A program made the position numbers and the translations under genes. Positions 6,960-15,296 of a stretch of DNA of 64,000 nucleotides are shown here, piece by piece. How positions within the stretch are numbered: position 1 is the stretch's first letter; the number at the start of each line of letters is the position of its first letter. Origin of the DNA: G965267185 sp965267185 (lineage in GTDB: Bacteria > Pseudomonadota > Alphaproteobacteria > UBA6615); assembly GCA_965267185.1 (NCBI GenBank), contig OZ253937.1, positions 4,269,715-4,333,714 on the forward strand, written 5' to 3'. A model generated the notes under the pieces. It searched no databases, was not told where the DNA came from, and was given only the letters and a program-made list of their open reading frames with translations.

Positions 6960-9359
6960 TTAGTTTTTGCTTTTTGCCGCTGCCGTCACTACGCGGTCGG
7001 TGGGGAAGTAGGCGGTCACGGTCGTGCCGACGCCGACTTCGCTTTGCAAGTCCAAGCTGCCACCATGTTGTTCGACCAACGATTTGACCAGGGGCAGACC
7101 CAAGCCGGTACCTTGGTGTTTGCGGTTGAGCTCGCTGTCGACCTGTTGGAAGCGGGCGAGGGCTTTGGGAACATCTTCGGGAGCGATACCGATTCCGGTA
7201 TCGGCAACGCGCAGCATGAAACCTCTATTCGGGTCGTAGCCGCTAGTCACTGTGACTGTGCCGCCCGGCTCAGTGAACTTTACGGCATTGGACAGCAGAT
7301 TGAGTACGACCTGTTTGATCCGCGTCTTGTCGGCGCGCAACAAAGGCAGGGAGCTGTCGCTGGAATCTTCGACGACCAATTCGATGCTGCCGTCTTTTGC
7401 CCGCTCGCGGACCATGTTGACGCAGCTCTCGATCACTGCGGCGATCTCGATATCGCTTTCCAGAAGTTCCGATGTCCCCGCTTCGATCTTCGATATGTCC
7501 AATATATCGTTGATCAACGCGAGTAGGTGTTCGCCCGATTGATAGATGTGGGTGGCGTACTCGAACGATCCTGAACTATCCGGCGTGTAGAGCGCTGGAT
7601 CGGTGAGCAAGTCGGAAAAACCGATAATCGAGTTCAGCGGTGTCCTCAGCTCGTGGCTCATATTGGCCAGGAACTCCGATTTTGTCCGGCTGGCCATTTC
7701 AGCCTCTTCCTTGGCTGCCAGCAATGTCTGTTCGTCTTGCTTGCGCTGAGTAATGTCTTCGATCAGCGTTATGGCAAATTTGAAACTGCCGTCGCCGTCG
7801 TAAACCGATTTGGATACAAGCTGCGCCTCGAATACCTCGCCGTTTTTGCGCACGTATCTCTTTTCGCGGCGGACGATTTCTCTCTGCCCGGCGACCATCG
7901 CGGCGAAAAAATCCTCGGTATTGCCGATGTCCTCGGGCGCCGTCAGGGAAAACACCGTGGTGCCGATCATCTCCTCGCGCTCGTAGCCGAATATTTCCGC
8001 TAACGCGTCGTTGACCTCCACATACTTTCCGTCAGGCGCAACGACACCAACGCCGAAGGCCGCATCTTCGAAGATACCGCGAAACTTCTCCTCGCTTTCA
8101 CGCATCGCCTCGCTGGCCAGACGTAGCTCGGAAATATCTTCGATCAGCGAAAAGTATCCCTCGACGCCGCTGGTCTCTGAGATGTGGGGCACGTAGGTCA
8201 CCCGAACGGTTCGGGTGATGCCGTCAGGATAGGTTATTTTTTCGACATAGGTCGTGCGTTCCCCGGCGATGGCCTTTTCGACATACGGTTTGATTTTGAC
8301 GTATTCTTCGCCGATGAAGTCGGGCACCCGTTCGCCGATGATTTTTGAAGGGGGCAATGCATACCAATCGGCGCAGGTTTTGTTCACAAACCGAAACCGC
8401 TGGTCGGCATCGGTGTATGTGATCCACACGGGCAAATTGTCGGTGATCATGCGTATCCGGTCGCGGCTCGCCTTCAAATCGTCCTCGACCCGCATGCGGT
8501 CGGTGGCGTCGCGCAGTAGAACGAGATAGGCCGGCTTTCCCTCCCACGATACGCGTGCGCCGGTGCTTTCGACGGCGATCGTAGAACCGTCGGCGCGTTG
8601 GAAAGTGGTGGTTCGAATTGTGAGGTTTTTACCGGATTCTGCTTCAGCTCTACGCTGTTTCACCTTGTCCCGATCTGATGGCGCCACCATTTCGATTGGC
8701 TTCAGGCCGACAATGTCGGCCGGCGATGCGTAATCGAGGATACGCGCCAGACTGCTATTGGCGTACACAATCTCTTCGCCGTTGTGGACGAACATCCCGT
8801 CCGGCGACATCTCAGCGAGTTGTTGATTTCGAGTATCGCTGTCGCTCACGGCCTGCTCCGCCTGCTGACGCTCAGCAATTTGGGTTTTCAGGGCTTCGTT
8901 CGCTTTCTCCAATTCGATAGTGCGCTCGCGCACCCGCTCTTCGAGCTCGTCGCGCGTGTGCTCCAACTCATTTTGCACCCGCTTGATCTCGGAGATATCG
9001 GTGTAGAGCCCGATCGATGCGATCTTATTGCCCTTTTCGTCGTAAACGGGCGTCGCGTTGTTTATGCAGGGCACGTTGCTGCCGTCAGGCCGGCGGAGCG
9101 ACACCTCGTAGGCACCTTGCGTGCCGGACCGTCTTGCGGCGATTTCGCGGCGAAAAATCTGTGCGTTGGCGTCGTCGACGAAATCGAAAATCGGCCGGCC
9201 GATAATCTCGTCGCGGGGCCGCCCGAGGATGTCGCACATCGCCTCGTTAACATCGAGGGTGACCGTCTTATTATCGATGTGCCAAAACCCCTCGCGGGTC
9301 GATTTGAGCACTTGGGCTAAAATCGCATCACTGGGGGCGTCGGCGCCGAAATAGTTCAT
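6960..9359 (-). CDS. Multi-PAS sensor histidine kinase
   Basis: 799 residues, with no membrane segment or signal peptide evident. Order: PAS 1 (about 10-130), a coiled coil rich in Glu/Arg (130-175), PAS 2 (180-290), PAS 3 (300-420), PAS 4 (425-545), HisKA with the H-box FLANMSHELRTPLNSIIGF (phospho-acceptor His569), then HATPase_c with N-box NLLSNAVKF and G-boxes DTGIGI and GTGLGL (to about 790). It probably autophosphorylates in response to a cytoplasmic redox, oxygen or ligand signal. No receiver domain or adjacent response regulator is present, so the partner is elsewhere. It is convergent with a hemerythrin gene, and that proximity may hint at an oxygen-linked signal (inference). Confidence 0.9.
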   Translation of the reverse strand: MNYFGADAPSDAILAQVLKSTREGFWHIDNKTVTLDVNEAMCDILGRPRDEIIGRPIFDFVDDANAQIFRREIAARRSGTQGAYEVSLRRPDGSNVPCINNATPVYDEKGNKIASIGLYTDISEIKRVQNELEHTRDELEERVRERTIELEKANEALKTQIAERQQAEQAVSDSDTRNQQLAEMSPDGMFVHNGEEIVYANSSLARILDYASPADIVGLKPIEMVAPSDRDKVKQRRAEAESGKNLTIRTTTFQRADGSTIAVESTGARVSWEGKPAYLVLLRDATDRMRVEDDLKASRDRIRMITDNLPVWITYTDADQRFRFVNKTCADWYALPPSKIIGERVPDFIGEEYVKIKPYVEKAIAGERTTYVEKITYPDGITRTVRVTYVPHISETSGVEGYFSLIEDISELRLASEAMRESEEKFRGIFEDAAFGVGVVAPDGKYVEVNDALAEIFGYEREEMIGTTVFSLTAPEDIGNTEDFFAAMVAGQREIVRREKRYVRKNGEVFEAQLVSKSVYDGDGSFKFAITLIEDITQRKQDEQTLLAAKEEAEMASRTKSEFLANMSHELRTPLNSIIGFSDLLTDPALYTPDSSGSFEYATHIYQSGEHLLALINDILDISKIEAGTSELLESDIEIAAVIESCVNMVRERAKDGSIELVVEDSSDSSLPLLRADKTRIKQVVLNLLSNAVKFTEPGGTVTVTSGYDPNRGFMLRVADTGIGIAPEDVPKALARFQQVDSELNRKHQGTGLGLPLVKSLVEQHGGSLDLQSEVGVGTTVTAYFPTDRVVTAAAKSKN

Positions 9360-9823
9360 CTCACGTACTCGACTTTAGCGAGAGCCTCAAATTATCGCGT
9401 GTCTCTCGTAGCGACGCGGGCTCAAACCGAAGCGAAACAAGGGATTTTCGAACGTTTGGCTTATCAAACATCGATTAACGATTGATCAATTCGAGCTTGG
9501 CGCGGCGCCGCGGCTTTTGTACCGATGGCACATGGGACGCGTCGCCGTTGGTATTTTGTCGACGGTATTTTTGTATTCAGAGAAAAAAGCGATTCGAGGA
9601 AATGGGCCGCATAATGCAGCAAGTGCTGTGCCGGCGGGACACGATGTCTCGAGATGACGATATGAGCTCACGGCACGCTCCGTATTGACCTTCCGGCTGC
9701 TGGAACGTGTAACTTTGGTCCCGATCTTGTGGGAAGCGTATAGCGCCTTCACCTCGTGGGCGGTCCCGAAACCCCTAGCCGGGTGTGAATAACCCCTCGG
9801 TCGTCGTTGAAGGAGTATCTGGG
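9360..9823. other. Intergenic stretch, no gene recognised
   Basis: This 464-nt gap between the PAS kinase and the DUF5676-like gene has short overlapping ORFs on both strands with no family resemblance or ribosome site, so I call none. Visible elements: an 8-nt palindrome TTGATCAA near 9482, the inverted repeat ATCG-attaa-CGAT just before it, and a direct repeat GGTATTTT in the stretch about 9550-9570. An AGGAG ribosome site at 9811-9815 serves the next gene. Confidence 0.4.
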
Positions 9824-10081
9824 ATGATAATCAGCGCTAACAAGCTATTCGTGGCCACGGCGGTGGTGTTTGCTGTGCTGTGGATCATCTGCAGCGCGCT
9901 GGTCGCACTATTGCCGGGCATGGTGCTGGCGGCGACAGGTTACATGGTTCATTCAGAATTAGAGTCGTTTCGTTGGTCGTTAACTGGGACCGGATTCATC
10001 GGTGGCTTAATATTGTGGAGCCTCATTCCTGGCATCACCATTTGGCTGATCGCAGCCGCCTATAACCGTTTGGCGACCTGA
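9824..10081 (+). CDS. DUF5676-like small membrane protein
   Basis: 85 residues from ATG 9824, chosen because AGGAG at 9811-9815 lies 8 nt upstream; an in-frame GTG at 9785 has no such site. Two or three hydrophobic segments: residues 8-32 (ATAVVFAVLWIICSALVALL) and 55-80 (GGLILWSLIPGITIWLIAAA), ending in YNRL. The pattern (PGMVLA in the first helix, W..P...IW...A.YNRL at the end) resembles the DUF5676 family, which is often found near copper or metal handling genes. The function is not established. The following gene encodes a His-rich cytochrome c. Confidence 0.65.
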   Translation: MIISANKLFVATAVVFAVLWIICSALVALLPGMVLAATGYMVHSELESFRWSLTGTGFIGGLILWSLIPGITIWLIAAAYNRLAT

Positions 10082-10162
10082 CGTCATAGTCCGACGGGGT
10101 GACGTTAGGTTTGGCTAAATAAATGCCGGTGTATGGTTTCCCTTGCGCAATAGGTTTCACAA

Positions 10163-10190
10163 GATTGTCAATAGTGGTTTGCAAACAATC
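10163..10190. promoter_or_regulatory. Nested palindrome, candidate operator
   Basis: GTTTGCAAAC (10177-10186) is a perfect 10-nt palindrome. The wider GATTGT (10163-10168) and ACAATC (10185-10190) form an overlapping inverted repeat. The TTTGCAAA core is the kind of site bound by RamB/ScfR-type regulators, and one such regulator is encoded in this window (18774-20162). The location, about 85 nt upstream of the cytochrome c start, fits an operator. No binding evidence exists. Confidence 0.4.
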
Positions 10191-10216
10191 ATTAAATGAA
10201 TAGTGAGTTCTTTGTG

Positions 10217-10243
10217 AAACGCTGGCAGAAACCGGCGTTTTGT
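10217..10243 (+). terminator. Intrinsic terminator-like hairpin
   Basis: AAACGCTGG and CCGGCGTTT (10217-10225 and 10232-10240) pair over 9 positions, with one T-G pair, around a 6-nt loop CAGAAA, followed by a broken T run (TTTTGTTG). It probably ends transcription from the DUF5676-like gene. Because it sits about 30 nt before the cytochrome c start, it could also act as an attenuator. Confidence 0.55.
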
Positions 10244-10271
10244 TGTTCAACGTCTTGCTGGAGGCTTTAAT

Positions 10272-10835
10272 ATGCGTATTGTTTCGTTGGTTTCCTGGCT
10301 GGTTTTCAGTTTTTTCCTCTTCGCACCATTTGCCCCATCCAACGCGAGTCATGGTCCCCATGGGGCGCTGCCGACTTACGTGCAAATCGCGGATGGCAGC
10401 CACGGTGCACACGGCTCACATGGCGCACACGGCGAGCCGGCGGCCGCAACCCATGGCAGGCCCGCGGCTCCGCATGCGTCGCAGGGACACTGGAACGCGC
10501 CGGCTGCGGAACAAGCACGCGCAAATCCCGTCGCTTTGACTCGCGAGGGGTTGATCGAGGTCGGCGAGTTATACCGCGAGAACTGCGCCGCCTGTCATGG
10601 TGCCGACGGCCGCGGCGACGGGCCGCTTGCCAAAGATCTCGAGACGCCGCCGGCGAATCTATTTGCGATGGCTCCGTCGCATGCCGATGGCGATCTACGT
10701 TGGAAAATAGCGCAAGGCCGTGGCGAGATGCCCGGCTGGGAGGGCGTCCTCAGCGACGAGCAGATGTGGATGCTTGTTCACTACCTGAAGTCGCTTCCGG
10801 CGTACCATCTCGTACAGCGCCAAGAGACGAACTAG
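10272..10835 (+). CDS. Secreted monohaem cytochrome c with histidine-rich N-terminal region
   Basis: 187 residues. Signal peptide about 1-25 (hydrophobic LVSWLVFSFFLFAPFAP, then NAS). Residues 26-73 hold nine His residues in HG-type repeats (SHGAHGSHGAHGE), a likely divalent-metal-binding stretch. A cytochrome c domain follows with Cys105-x-x-Cys108-His109 (CAACHG) and a likely axial Met153 in GEMPGWEG. The family acts as a periplasmic electron carrier. The His-rich extension is not part of ordinary small cytochromes and suggests copper or nickel binding (inference). GGAGG lies close upstream of the ATG. A palindromic operator-like site and a terminator-like hairpin precede the gene. Confidence 0.85.
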   Translation: MRIVSLVSWLVFSFFLFAPFAPSNASHGPHGALPTYVQIADGSHGAHGSHGAHGEPAAATHGRPAAPHASQGHWNAPAAEQARANPVALTREGLIEVGELYRENCAACHGADGRGDGPLAKDLETPPANLFAMAPSHADGDLRWKIAQGRGEMPGWEGVLSDEQMWMLVHYLKSLPAYHLVQRQETN

Positions 10836-10952
10836 AAAGTTATACAGCAGCCAGTTGTCACCGACACGAGTTGTCGGTTGCGTCCGCTGTTGCCTTATTG
10901 CCGCCTGCGCCAGCCTATGGTACCGGCGACGGCCAATGATAAGGTGACATAG

Positions 10953-11438
10953 ATGAGCGACCAAATGAGCGGGAAACCGGTTGCGGTGGACGCGGCTGCG
11001 GTAGCACCCCGCACCCGGAAGTCAGTCTATCCCGAGCCTTTCGCCGCTCGCATGGAGAAGCGCGAGAAGCGCCCGCTCGGCGATCTATTCGGACTGAAGA
11101 ATTTCGGCGTCAATCTGACGACCCTCGCGCCCGGCGGGGAGTCGGCGTTGCTCCACCGGCACAGCAAGCAAGACGAATTTATATATGTTGTGGCTGGTGA
11201 ACCGACGCTGGTGACGGAGCACGGGGAGCTGGCGCTGTCGCCCGGCATGTGCGCCGGCTTTCCGGCGGCGGGCGCGGCGCATCAGCTGGTCAATCGCACT
11301 GATGCCGAGGTGGTTTTTCTCGAGGTCGGCGATCGCACCGGTGGCGACGAGGCAAGTTATCCCAACGACGACATTCAGGCCGCGCTCGGGTCCGACGGTG
11401 TCTGGCAGTTTACCCGAAAGGACGGCCGGCCTTACTAG
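10953..11438 (+). CDS. Cupin-domain protein
   Basis: 161 residues, cytoplasmic. A cupin fold is shown by motif 1 (HRHSKQDEFIYVVAGEPTLV: two His and one Glu as metal ligands) and motif 2 (PGMCAGFPAAGAAHQLVN, with the fourth-ligand His). The N-terminal 45 residues form a lead segment (RKSVYPEPFAARMEKREKRPLGD) seen in small cupins annotated as sugar- or anthranilate-dioxygenase-like. The enzyme activity cannot be assigned. A metal-binding role is likely because the ligand residues are intact. The preceding gap of 117 nt has a short inverted repeat (CCGACA...TGTCGG) without a T run. Confidence 0.8.
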   Translation: MSDQMSGKPVAVDAAAVAPRTRKSVYPEPFAARMEKREKRPLGDLFGLKNFGVNLTTLAPGGESALLHRHSKQDEFIYVVAGEPTLVTEHGELALSPGMCAGFPAAGAAHQLVNRTDAEVVFLEVGDRTGGDEASYPNDDIQAALGSDGVWQFTRKDGRPY

Positions 11439-11443
11439 AGAGG

Positions 11444-12004
11444 TTAGCGCTCCGATATCGTACGGACCGGGCGCGCGGGCACGCCGGCGACGATGGTAAA
11501 GGGCGGTACGTCCTTGGTGACGACCGCACCAGAGCCGACAATGGCGCCTCGCCCGATGGTCACGTTGGGCTGGATGACTGCGCCGGCGCCGATCCAGGCA
11601 TCGTCCTCGACAACGATATGTCCTTCGACAACGGCGTCTGCTACCTCGGGATGGTTGTAGAGAACTGAACGATGCGCAGGCCCGCTGGCGCAGACAAAAG
11701 TAACGTTAGGCGCGATCGCGCAGCGGTCGCCGATGCGTAGCTCGGTCGCCCAATGTTCGAAGGACCCTAACGCCATGACGCCGAAATTGAGCTGAACGTC
11801 ACGGCCGATCGTGACGCCCGAGCGGGTGAGCAAAAGAAGTCTAACCGACTGATAAGGACTCCGGGCCGCTTTGGCTCTAAGCGACTTCTTGGAGAAGAAC
11901 CACGCAAAGAGAAAATAGAACCCATAAGAGGGCCCAACCATAATGCCGTTGCGCAACGCGACGAGGCAGTCGTTAGCTGTCTTTATGTTGGCGAAGAGGC
12001 TCAT
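11444..12004 (-). CDS. Hexapeptide-repeat (left-handed beta-helix) acyltransferase
   Basis: 186 residues. The C-terminal 120 residues carry left-handed beta-helix repeats (IGDRCAIAPNVTFV, VEDDAWIGAGAVIQPNVTIG, RGAIVGSGAVVTKDVPP) ending in the family's typical IVAGVPARPVR. Similar proteins are WbbJ/maltose-O-acetyltransferase-like enzymes that acetylate sugars in surface polysaccharide. The N-terminal 60 residues include a hydrophobic stretch (PSYGFYFLFAWFF) that may associate with the membrane. The next gene upstream on the same strand is a FemAB-like enzyme 69 nt away. Together they suggest envelope or exopolysaccharide modification (inference). Confidence 0.8.
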   Translation of the reverse strand: MSLFANIKTANDCLVALRNGIMVGPSYGFYFLFAWFFSKKSLRAKAARSPYQSVRLLLLTRSGVTIGRDVQLNFGVMALGSFEHWATELRIGDRCAIAPNVTFVCASGPAHRSVLYNHPEVADAVVEGHIVVEDDAWIGAGAVIQPNVTIGRGAIVGSGAVVTKDVPPFTIVAGVPARPVRTISER

Positions 12005-12073
12005 GGGTTGGCTCGCACCGAATGACCGGTGTTAGCCTTATATCGCGAATTCCTTTTGGCCGGCTTAACTCGT

Positions 12074-13045
12074 TTACAGATAGGTGCCCGCCTGGGTCTC
12101 CAACACGCCACCCAGTCCGAGCTTGAAACGAGCCAGACCCGGCGCTGTCTGTGTATCGATACCACCTAAATCGAGCCATTGAATCCCGGCCTCGTGCAGC
12201 TCGATAACGGCGCGCCAGAGCAAGAGATTGTGGGCGTTGGTGGTTCGTCCTTGTTCGCCCGTCCAACCCGCCAGATAGGTAGCGCTAGCGCCATGGCGCG
12301 CCATCGCAATACCGGCCACTGTCTCGCTACTTTGACTTGCCTGCCAAATCTGGATCGCGCTGCTGGAGGCCTGGCGGATTTGGCGAATCAACGCTGCTGG
12401 CGGGCCGATGAAGCGCTGGTTGCGGCGGAAGCTATCGTAAGCGTCGAGGGCTTCATCGACGATACGGGTTCGCCCGGCTGTGCGAATCCGAAGCCCGGCG
12501 CCTTCGGCGGTGCGCAGACCATTGCGCCATTTGCCGTGCAGTCCGCCGAGTAGACTTTCTTCGCTGGGGCGTAGGTTGAGCCACGCGGTGGCGTAGCCGG
12601 TGACCATGCGGCGCATACCGAGCGCGCCCATCAGCCGCCGGCTTTCGTGCGTATCGGGCAACTCGGGAAGCCAAAACAGGAGATCGGTGCGGCGGGTGCG
12701 AAATTCTCGGTGTATCAGGCGAAGAGTCTCCAGTTTGTCTTCCTGCGGGAGATCGGTAAGCCAGACTGGTCCCCGCAGAATGCGATTGATGCTGGCGAGC
12801 TTGAAGTCCCGGGTGCGAAAGCCCTGGACGAGAGCCACCGGCTGACCGCCGTGCGCGATGATCCGGCGAGTCACTGCGGCGCCGTGGAGTTCGACCACCG
12901 CGTCGCCATAGGGCCAGGATTGTTCCAGGCTCGATTGGCCTGCCTGGCGCAGGAGCCGCTCCCAGTCGCGCGCGGTGCCGGAGGGACGGACCTCGAACGT
13001 ATCTATATTTGCAAGTTCGGCATGTGCCGCGGCGGTCGAAACCAT
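12074..13045 (-). CDS. FemAB/GNAT-like aminoacyl- or acyltransferase
   Basis: 323 residues with the double-GNAT layout of FemAB-like proteins. The late segment NAHNLLLWRAVIELHEAGIQWLDLGGID followed by APGLARFKLGLGG is characteristic of FemAB-like and lipid-II glycyltransferase-related proteins (HxLLWxAIxWAxxxGxxxFDLGG...gLxxFKxGFGG). An internal segment WLNLRPSEESLLGGLHGKWRNGLRTAE matches the first-domain signature. The likely role is transfer of an amino acid or acyl group to a cell-wall or polysaccharide precursor. Substrate unknown. Start at 13045 with AAGGG a few nt upstream. Confidence 0.75.
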   Translation of the reverse strand: MVSTAAAHAELANIDTFEVRPSGTARDWERLLRQAGQSSLEQSWPYGDAVVELHGAAVTRRIIAHGGQPVALVQGFRTRDFKLASINRILRGPVWLTDLPQEDKLETLRLIHREFRTRRTDLLFWLPELPDTHESRRLMGALGMRRMVTGYATAWLNLRPSEESLLGGLHGKWRNGLRTAEGAGLRIRTAGRTRIVDEALDAYDSFRRNQRFIGPPAALIRQIRQASSSAIQIWQASQSSETVAGIAMARHGASATYLAGWTGEQGRTTNAHNLLLWRAVIELHEAGIQWLDLGGIDTQTAPGLARFKLGLGGVLETQAGTYL

Positions 13046-13098
13046 ATGGCCCTTATGAAAGGTTCCGCGGCGCGCCGCAATTATTATAGGTTGGCACG

Positions 13099-13302
13099 AT
13101 GCTCGCGATATTTCGAAAAGCCCAGACAGTGCGTGGCGTGGTGGCGCCGCGGCGGCGCTTTACCCTTTGGGCGGCTCTCTACTTTGCGGCTTTCGTTGCG
13201 GTGCCCGTGTTGGCAATCGGTCTCGGCCTCGACGCGATGGTTTACGCTGCGATGGACCGGCCGTTCGGCACCTGCTTGTCGACGCTATGCTGGGCACGGT
13301 GA
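13099..13302 (+). CDS. Small predicted membrane protein
   Basis: 67 residues with a basic N-terminus (RKAQTVRGVVAPRRR) and one strong hydrophobic segment (LWAALYFAAFVAVPVLAIGLGLDAMVYAA), then a short tail with two Cys residues. A single-span membrane protein with cytoplasmic N-terminus is expected from the positive-inside rule. No family recognised. It starts 53 nt from the divergent FemAB gene and ends 15 nt before a GNAT gene, so it may be co-transcribed with the latter. The coding call rests on the hydrophobic profile and spacing only. Confidence 0.5.
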   Translation: MLAIFRKAQTVRGVVAPRRRFTLWAALYFAAFVAVPVLAIGLGLDAMVYAAMDRPFGTCLSTLCWAR

Positions 13303-13317
13303 GCGGCCAACTTCGAT

Positions 13318-13755
13318 ATGAATAGCTGGATTCTGCGCCGCGCCGAACGGGTTGACGCCGACGCGCTGGCTGCATGCATCGATGGGGCCTATGCGCCCTA
13401 TGCGGAACGGCTCGCCGATCTGCCGCCGGTGTCGGCGGACTGCGCAGGCGAGATCCAGCGGCATCAAGTTTGGGTCGCGGAGGCTGCCGGCGAGATTATC
13501 GGCGGTCTGGTGCTGGCGCCCGAGAATGGCTTCATGCTCATCGCCAATCTTGCGGTGCGTCCTGACCACGCGGGCGCCGGGTTGGGCCGAACCTTCATGG
13601 CGAAGGCGGAGTCGGAGGCAGATGCGCAGGAATTTCGCGAGTTGCGTCTGACGACACATGCAGAGATGGCGGGAACCATTCGCTTTTACAAGCGTCTTGG
13701 ATGGCAAGAGATCAGCCGAAGCGGCAGTAAAGTCTCGATGGCGAAATCGATTTAG
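13318..13755 (+). CDS. GNAT family N-acetyltransferase
   Basis: 145 residues covering a complete GNAT fold: beta strands with AEAAGEIIGGLVL, then LIANLAVRPDHAGAGLGRTFM, whose V-RP-x-x-x-G-x-GLG is the acetyl-CoA pyrophosphate loop (motif A, Q/RxxGxG/A), and a final TIRFYKRLGWQEI (motif B). It acetylates a small amine or amino group with acetyl-CoA. The substrate cannot be predicted. Confidence 0.85.
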   Translation: MNSWILRRAERVDADALAACIDGAYAPYAERLADLPPVSADCAGEIQRHQVWVAEAAGEIIGGLVLAPENGFMLIANLAVRPDHAGAGLGRTFMAKAESEADAQEFRELRLTTHAEMAGTIRFYKRLGWQEISRSGSKVSMAKSI

Positions 13756-13807
13756 AACGGTGGCCGGGTGATCCGCTGATGCAGATCAAACCCTCCTGAG
13801 CGAGGAA

Positions 13808-13847
13808 GGCATAAACTAAATTTCCGCTTTGATTTGGAGTTTATGCC
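13808..13847 (+). promoter_or_regulatory. Perfect 10-bp inverted repeat abutting a start codon
   Basis: GGCATAAACT (13808-13817) and AGTTTATGCC (13838-13847) are exact reverse complements separated by 20 nt, and the ATG of the CBS gene follows at once (13848). The ribosome site GGAG (13836-13839) lies at the edge of the 3' arm. In RNA this would place the start region in a stem. In DNA it could be an operator for a dimeric regulator. AAAT/ATTT inside the loop can extend the stem with a gap. Confidence 0.6.
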
Positions 13848-14267
13848 ATGGTCAGAAAGATCATGCCTGATGTTGTGTTCGGCCAGAATGTTTATGAGCT
13901 CTCCGGCGATGCAACGGTTCGTAACGCCGTTCAAGGCATGGCGGAACGAGATGTGCACTCGGTTCTGATTACCGATAGCGACCGCCTTATCGGCATTTTC
14001 ACCGGCACGGATTTAGTCAAGAAGGTTGTCGCGGTGGGGCTCGACCCCAATGAAACGGCGCTAAGCGATGTCATGACACGTGATCCCGAGACCGTCGCGC
14101 CCGGCTTCGATGCAATTAAAGCGCTGCGCCGGATGCATGAGGGACGGTTCCGGCACCTGCCGATCGTCGAGGATGGCAAGCTGGTTGGCGTGGTGTCGCG
14201 GCGCGATTTCCTCGACTACGAAATCGAAGAACTCGACCACCAAGAGCAACTCTGGGAAAAACTTTAG
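13848..14267 (+). CDS. CBS-domain pair protein
   Basis: 139 residues made of two CBS domains: residues 1-65 (RNAVQGMAERDVHSVLITDSDRLIGIFTGTDLVKKVV) and 70-130 (VMTRDPETVAPGFDAIKALRRMHEGRFRHLPIV, then GKLVGVVSRRDFLD). Such stand-alone pairs bind adenine nucleotides and regulate partner proteins. No catalytic domain is fused. Similar proteins often sit near energy or stress genes. A second CBS pair protein is encoded in the nar operon (26847-27239). Translation may be controlled by the inverted repeat directly upstream. Confidence 0.85.
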   Translation: MVRKIMPDVVFGQNVYELSGDATVRNAVQGMAERDVHSVLITDSDRLIGIFTGTDLVKKVVAVGLDPNETALSDVMTRDPETVAPGFDAIKALRRMHEGRFRHLPIVEDGKLVGVVSRRDFLDYEIEELDHQEQLWEKL

Positions 14268-14294
14268 ACCCGCTTGCGGCTATGCTGCGGTAGG

Positions 14295-14618
14295 TTACTT
14301 TTTCCGGCGCGTTTTGGGTTTTTTCTCTAGTGCCTTCAGCAGGTCTTTGGTCGCCTGAATGAGGGGCTCTCGGTGGGTGTCGTCGATTGGCGGTTGGGCG
14401 GCCACCGATTTCGCTGTTTCCTCGAGGATGTCGGCGAGCAGGAAATAGTGCAGATGCAATCCGGCGACGCGCGCGCGCTCGCCTTTGTAGACCAATTTCA
14501 GCATCAGCTCGTCTTTGTCAGTGCGCACTTCGAAGGCGGCGTCGCGTTCGAAGCTGCTGCGGTAGTACCGGTCGGCGAGGTCGATCGATACTTCCGCCTT
14601 GTCGAGGATCGGCTTCAT
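14295..14618 (-). CDS. Small soluble protein of unknown function
   Basis: 107 residues, acidic to neutral with a strongly basic C-terminus (EKKPKTRRKK). Visible pattern: an N-terminal beta-type segment (DKAEVSIDLADRYYRSSFERDAAFEVRTDKDELMLKLVY), then helical (GLHLHYFLLADILEETAKSVAAQ). No signal peptide or membrane segment. I do not recognise the family. It lies between a CBS protein (convergent, 27 nt) and a bacteriohemerythrin (divergent). The basic tail could bind nucleic acid or membranes, but nothing proves that. Confidence 0.55.
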   Translation of the reverse strand: MKPILDKAEVSIDLADRYYRSSFERDAAFEVRTDKDELMLKLVYKGERARVAGLHLHYFLLADILEETAKSVAAQPPIDDTHREPLIQATKDLLKALEKKPKTRRKK

Positions 14619-14785
14619 GGAAACTTACCCAATTTAATTGTTGAAACTCATAGCGGTGGTTTTGACGGCCTATAAGGCTCTCAAGGCCGTTTCAATGTTA
14701 TTTATCTAGATTAATATCAGACTGATACAGGTCAATCAGCGTGACCATGGGGTGAGATAGCCTTCATTTGTGGAGGTGCCAGCCC

Positions 14786-15256
14786 ATGGCGTCGATTAAA
14801 TGGACCCGCAAGATGAGCGTCGGTGTCCCGGAGCTCGATGACGACCACAAGGGCTTGCTCCTGGTCATTAATGAACTGGAAGCCCATACGGCAGGGAAGG
14901 CTGACGAGGAGCTCGTGCGGCGCACGCTCAATTGGTTGCTGCGCTATGCGCAGACCCACTTTGCGCGCGAGCAGGCTGTAATGACAAGCTGCCACTACCC
15001 TATGCTGGCCGGACATATCGACGAGCACCGGGATTTCCTCGACCGGATGCGCGAAACGATTACGTCATTCGACGAGAACCCCGCCGACACCGCCGCCGAC
15101 ATCCGCGATACGCTCATCGCCTATCTTGAAGACTGGTGGCAGAACCACATTTTGCTCGAGGATATGCAGTACAAGAGCTTTGCGGAAAAGGATCTGCGAC
15201 GGTCGCGCCGTGCCGCGAACGAGGTGCGCGGTTACGAAATTTGGTGGGGCCGGTAG
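14786..15256 (+). CDS. Bacteriohemerythrin
   Basis: 156 residues from ATG 14786, which has GGAGG at about 14771. Diiron ligands visible in the usual order: DDDH near the start, HFAREQ, HIDEH and HILLEDMQY. Length matches the standard family (about 130-155), unlike the longer hemerythrin at 6266. The C-terminal 25 residues are Arg-rich (KDLRRSRRAANEVRG). It binds O2 or related ligands and may serve in oxygen transfer or buffering under microaerobic or denitrifying conditions. It is convergent with the symporter-kinase gene. Confidence 0.9.
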   Translation: MASIKWTRKMSVGVPELDDDHKGLLLVINELEAHTAGKADEELVRRTLNWLLRYAQTHFAREQAVMTSCHYPMLAGHIDEHRDFLDRMRETITSFDENPADTAADIRDTLIAYLEDWWQNHILLEDMQYKSFAEKDLRRSRRAANEVRGYEIWWGR

Positions 15257-15296
15257 CCCGGCTGGAGGCTACGTTCATCCCCGGGCAAAGGCCAAT

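Noticed and set aside
9482..9752. Short ORFs between the PAS kinase and the DUF5676-like gene
   Set aside because: No ribosome site, no family resemblance, and overlapping frames on both strands.
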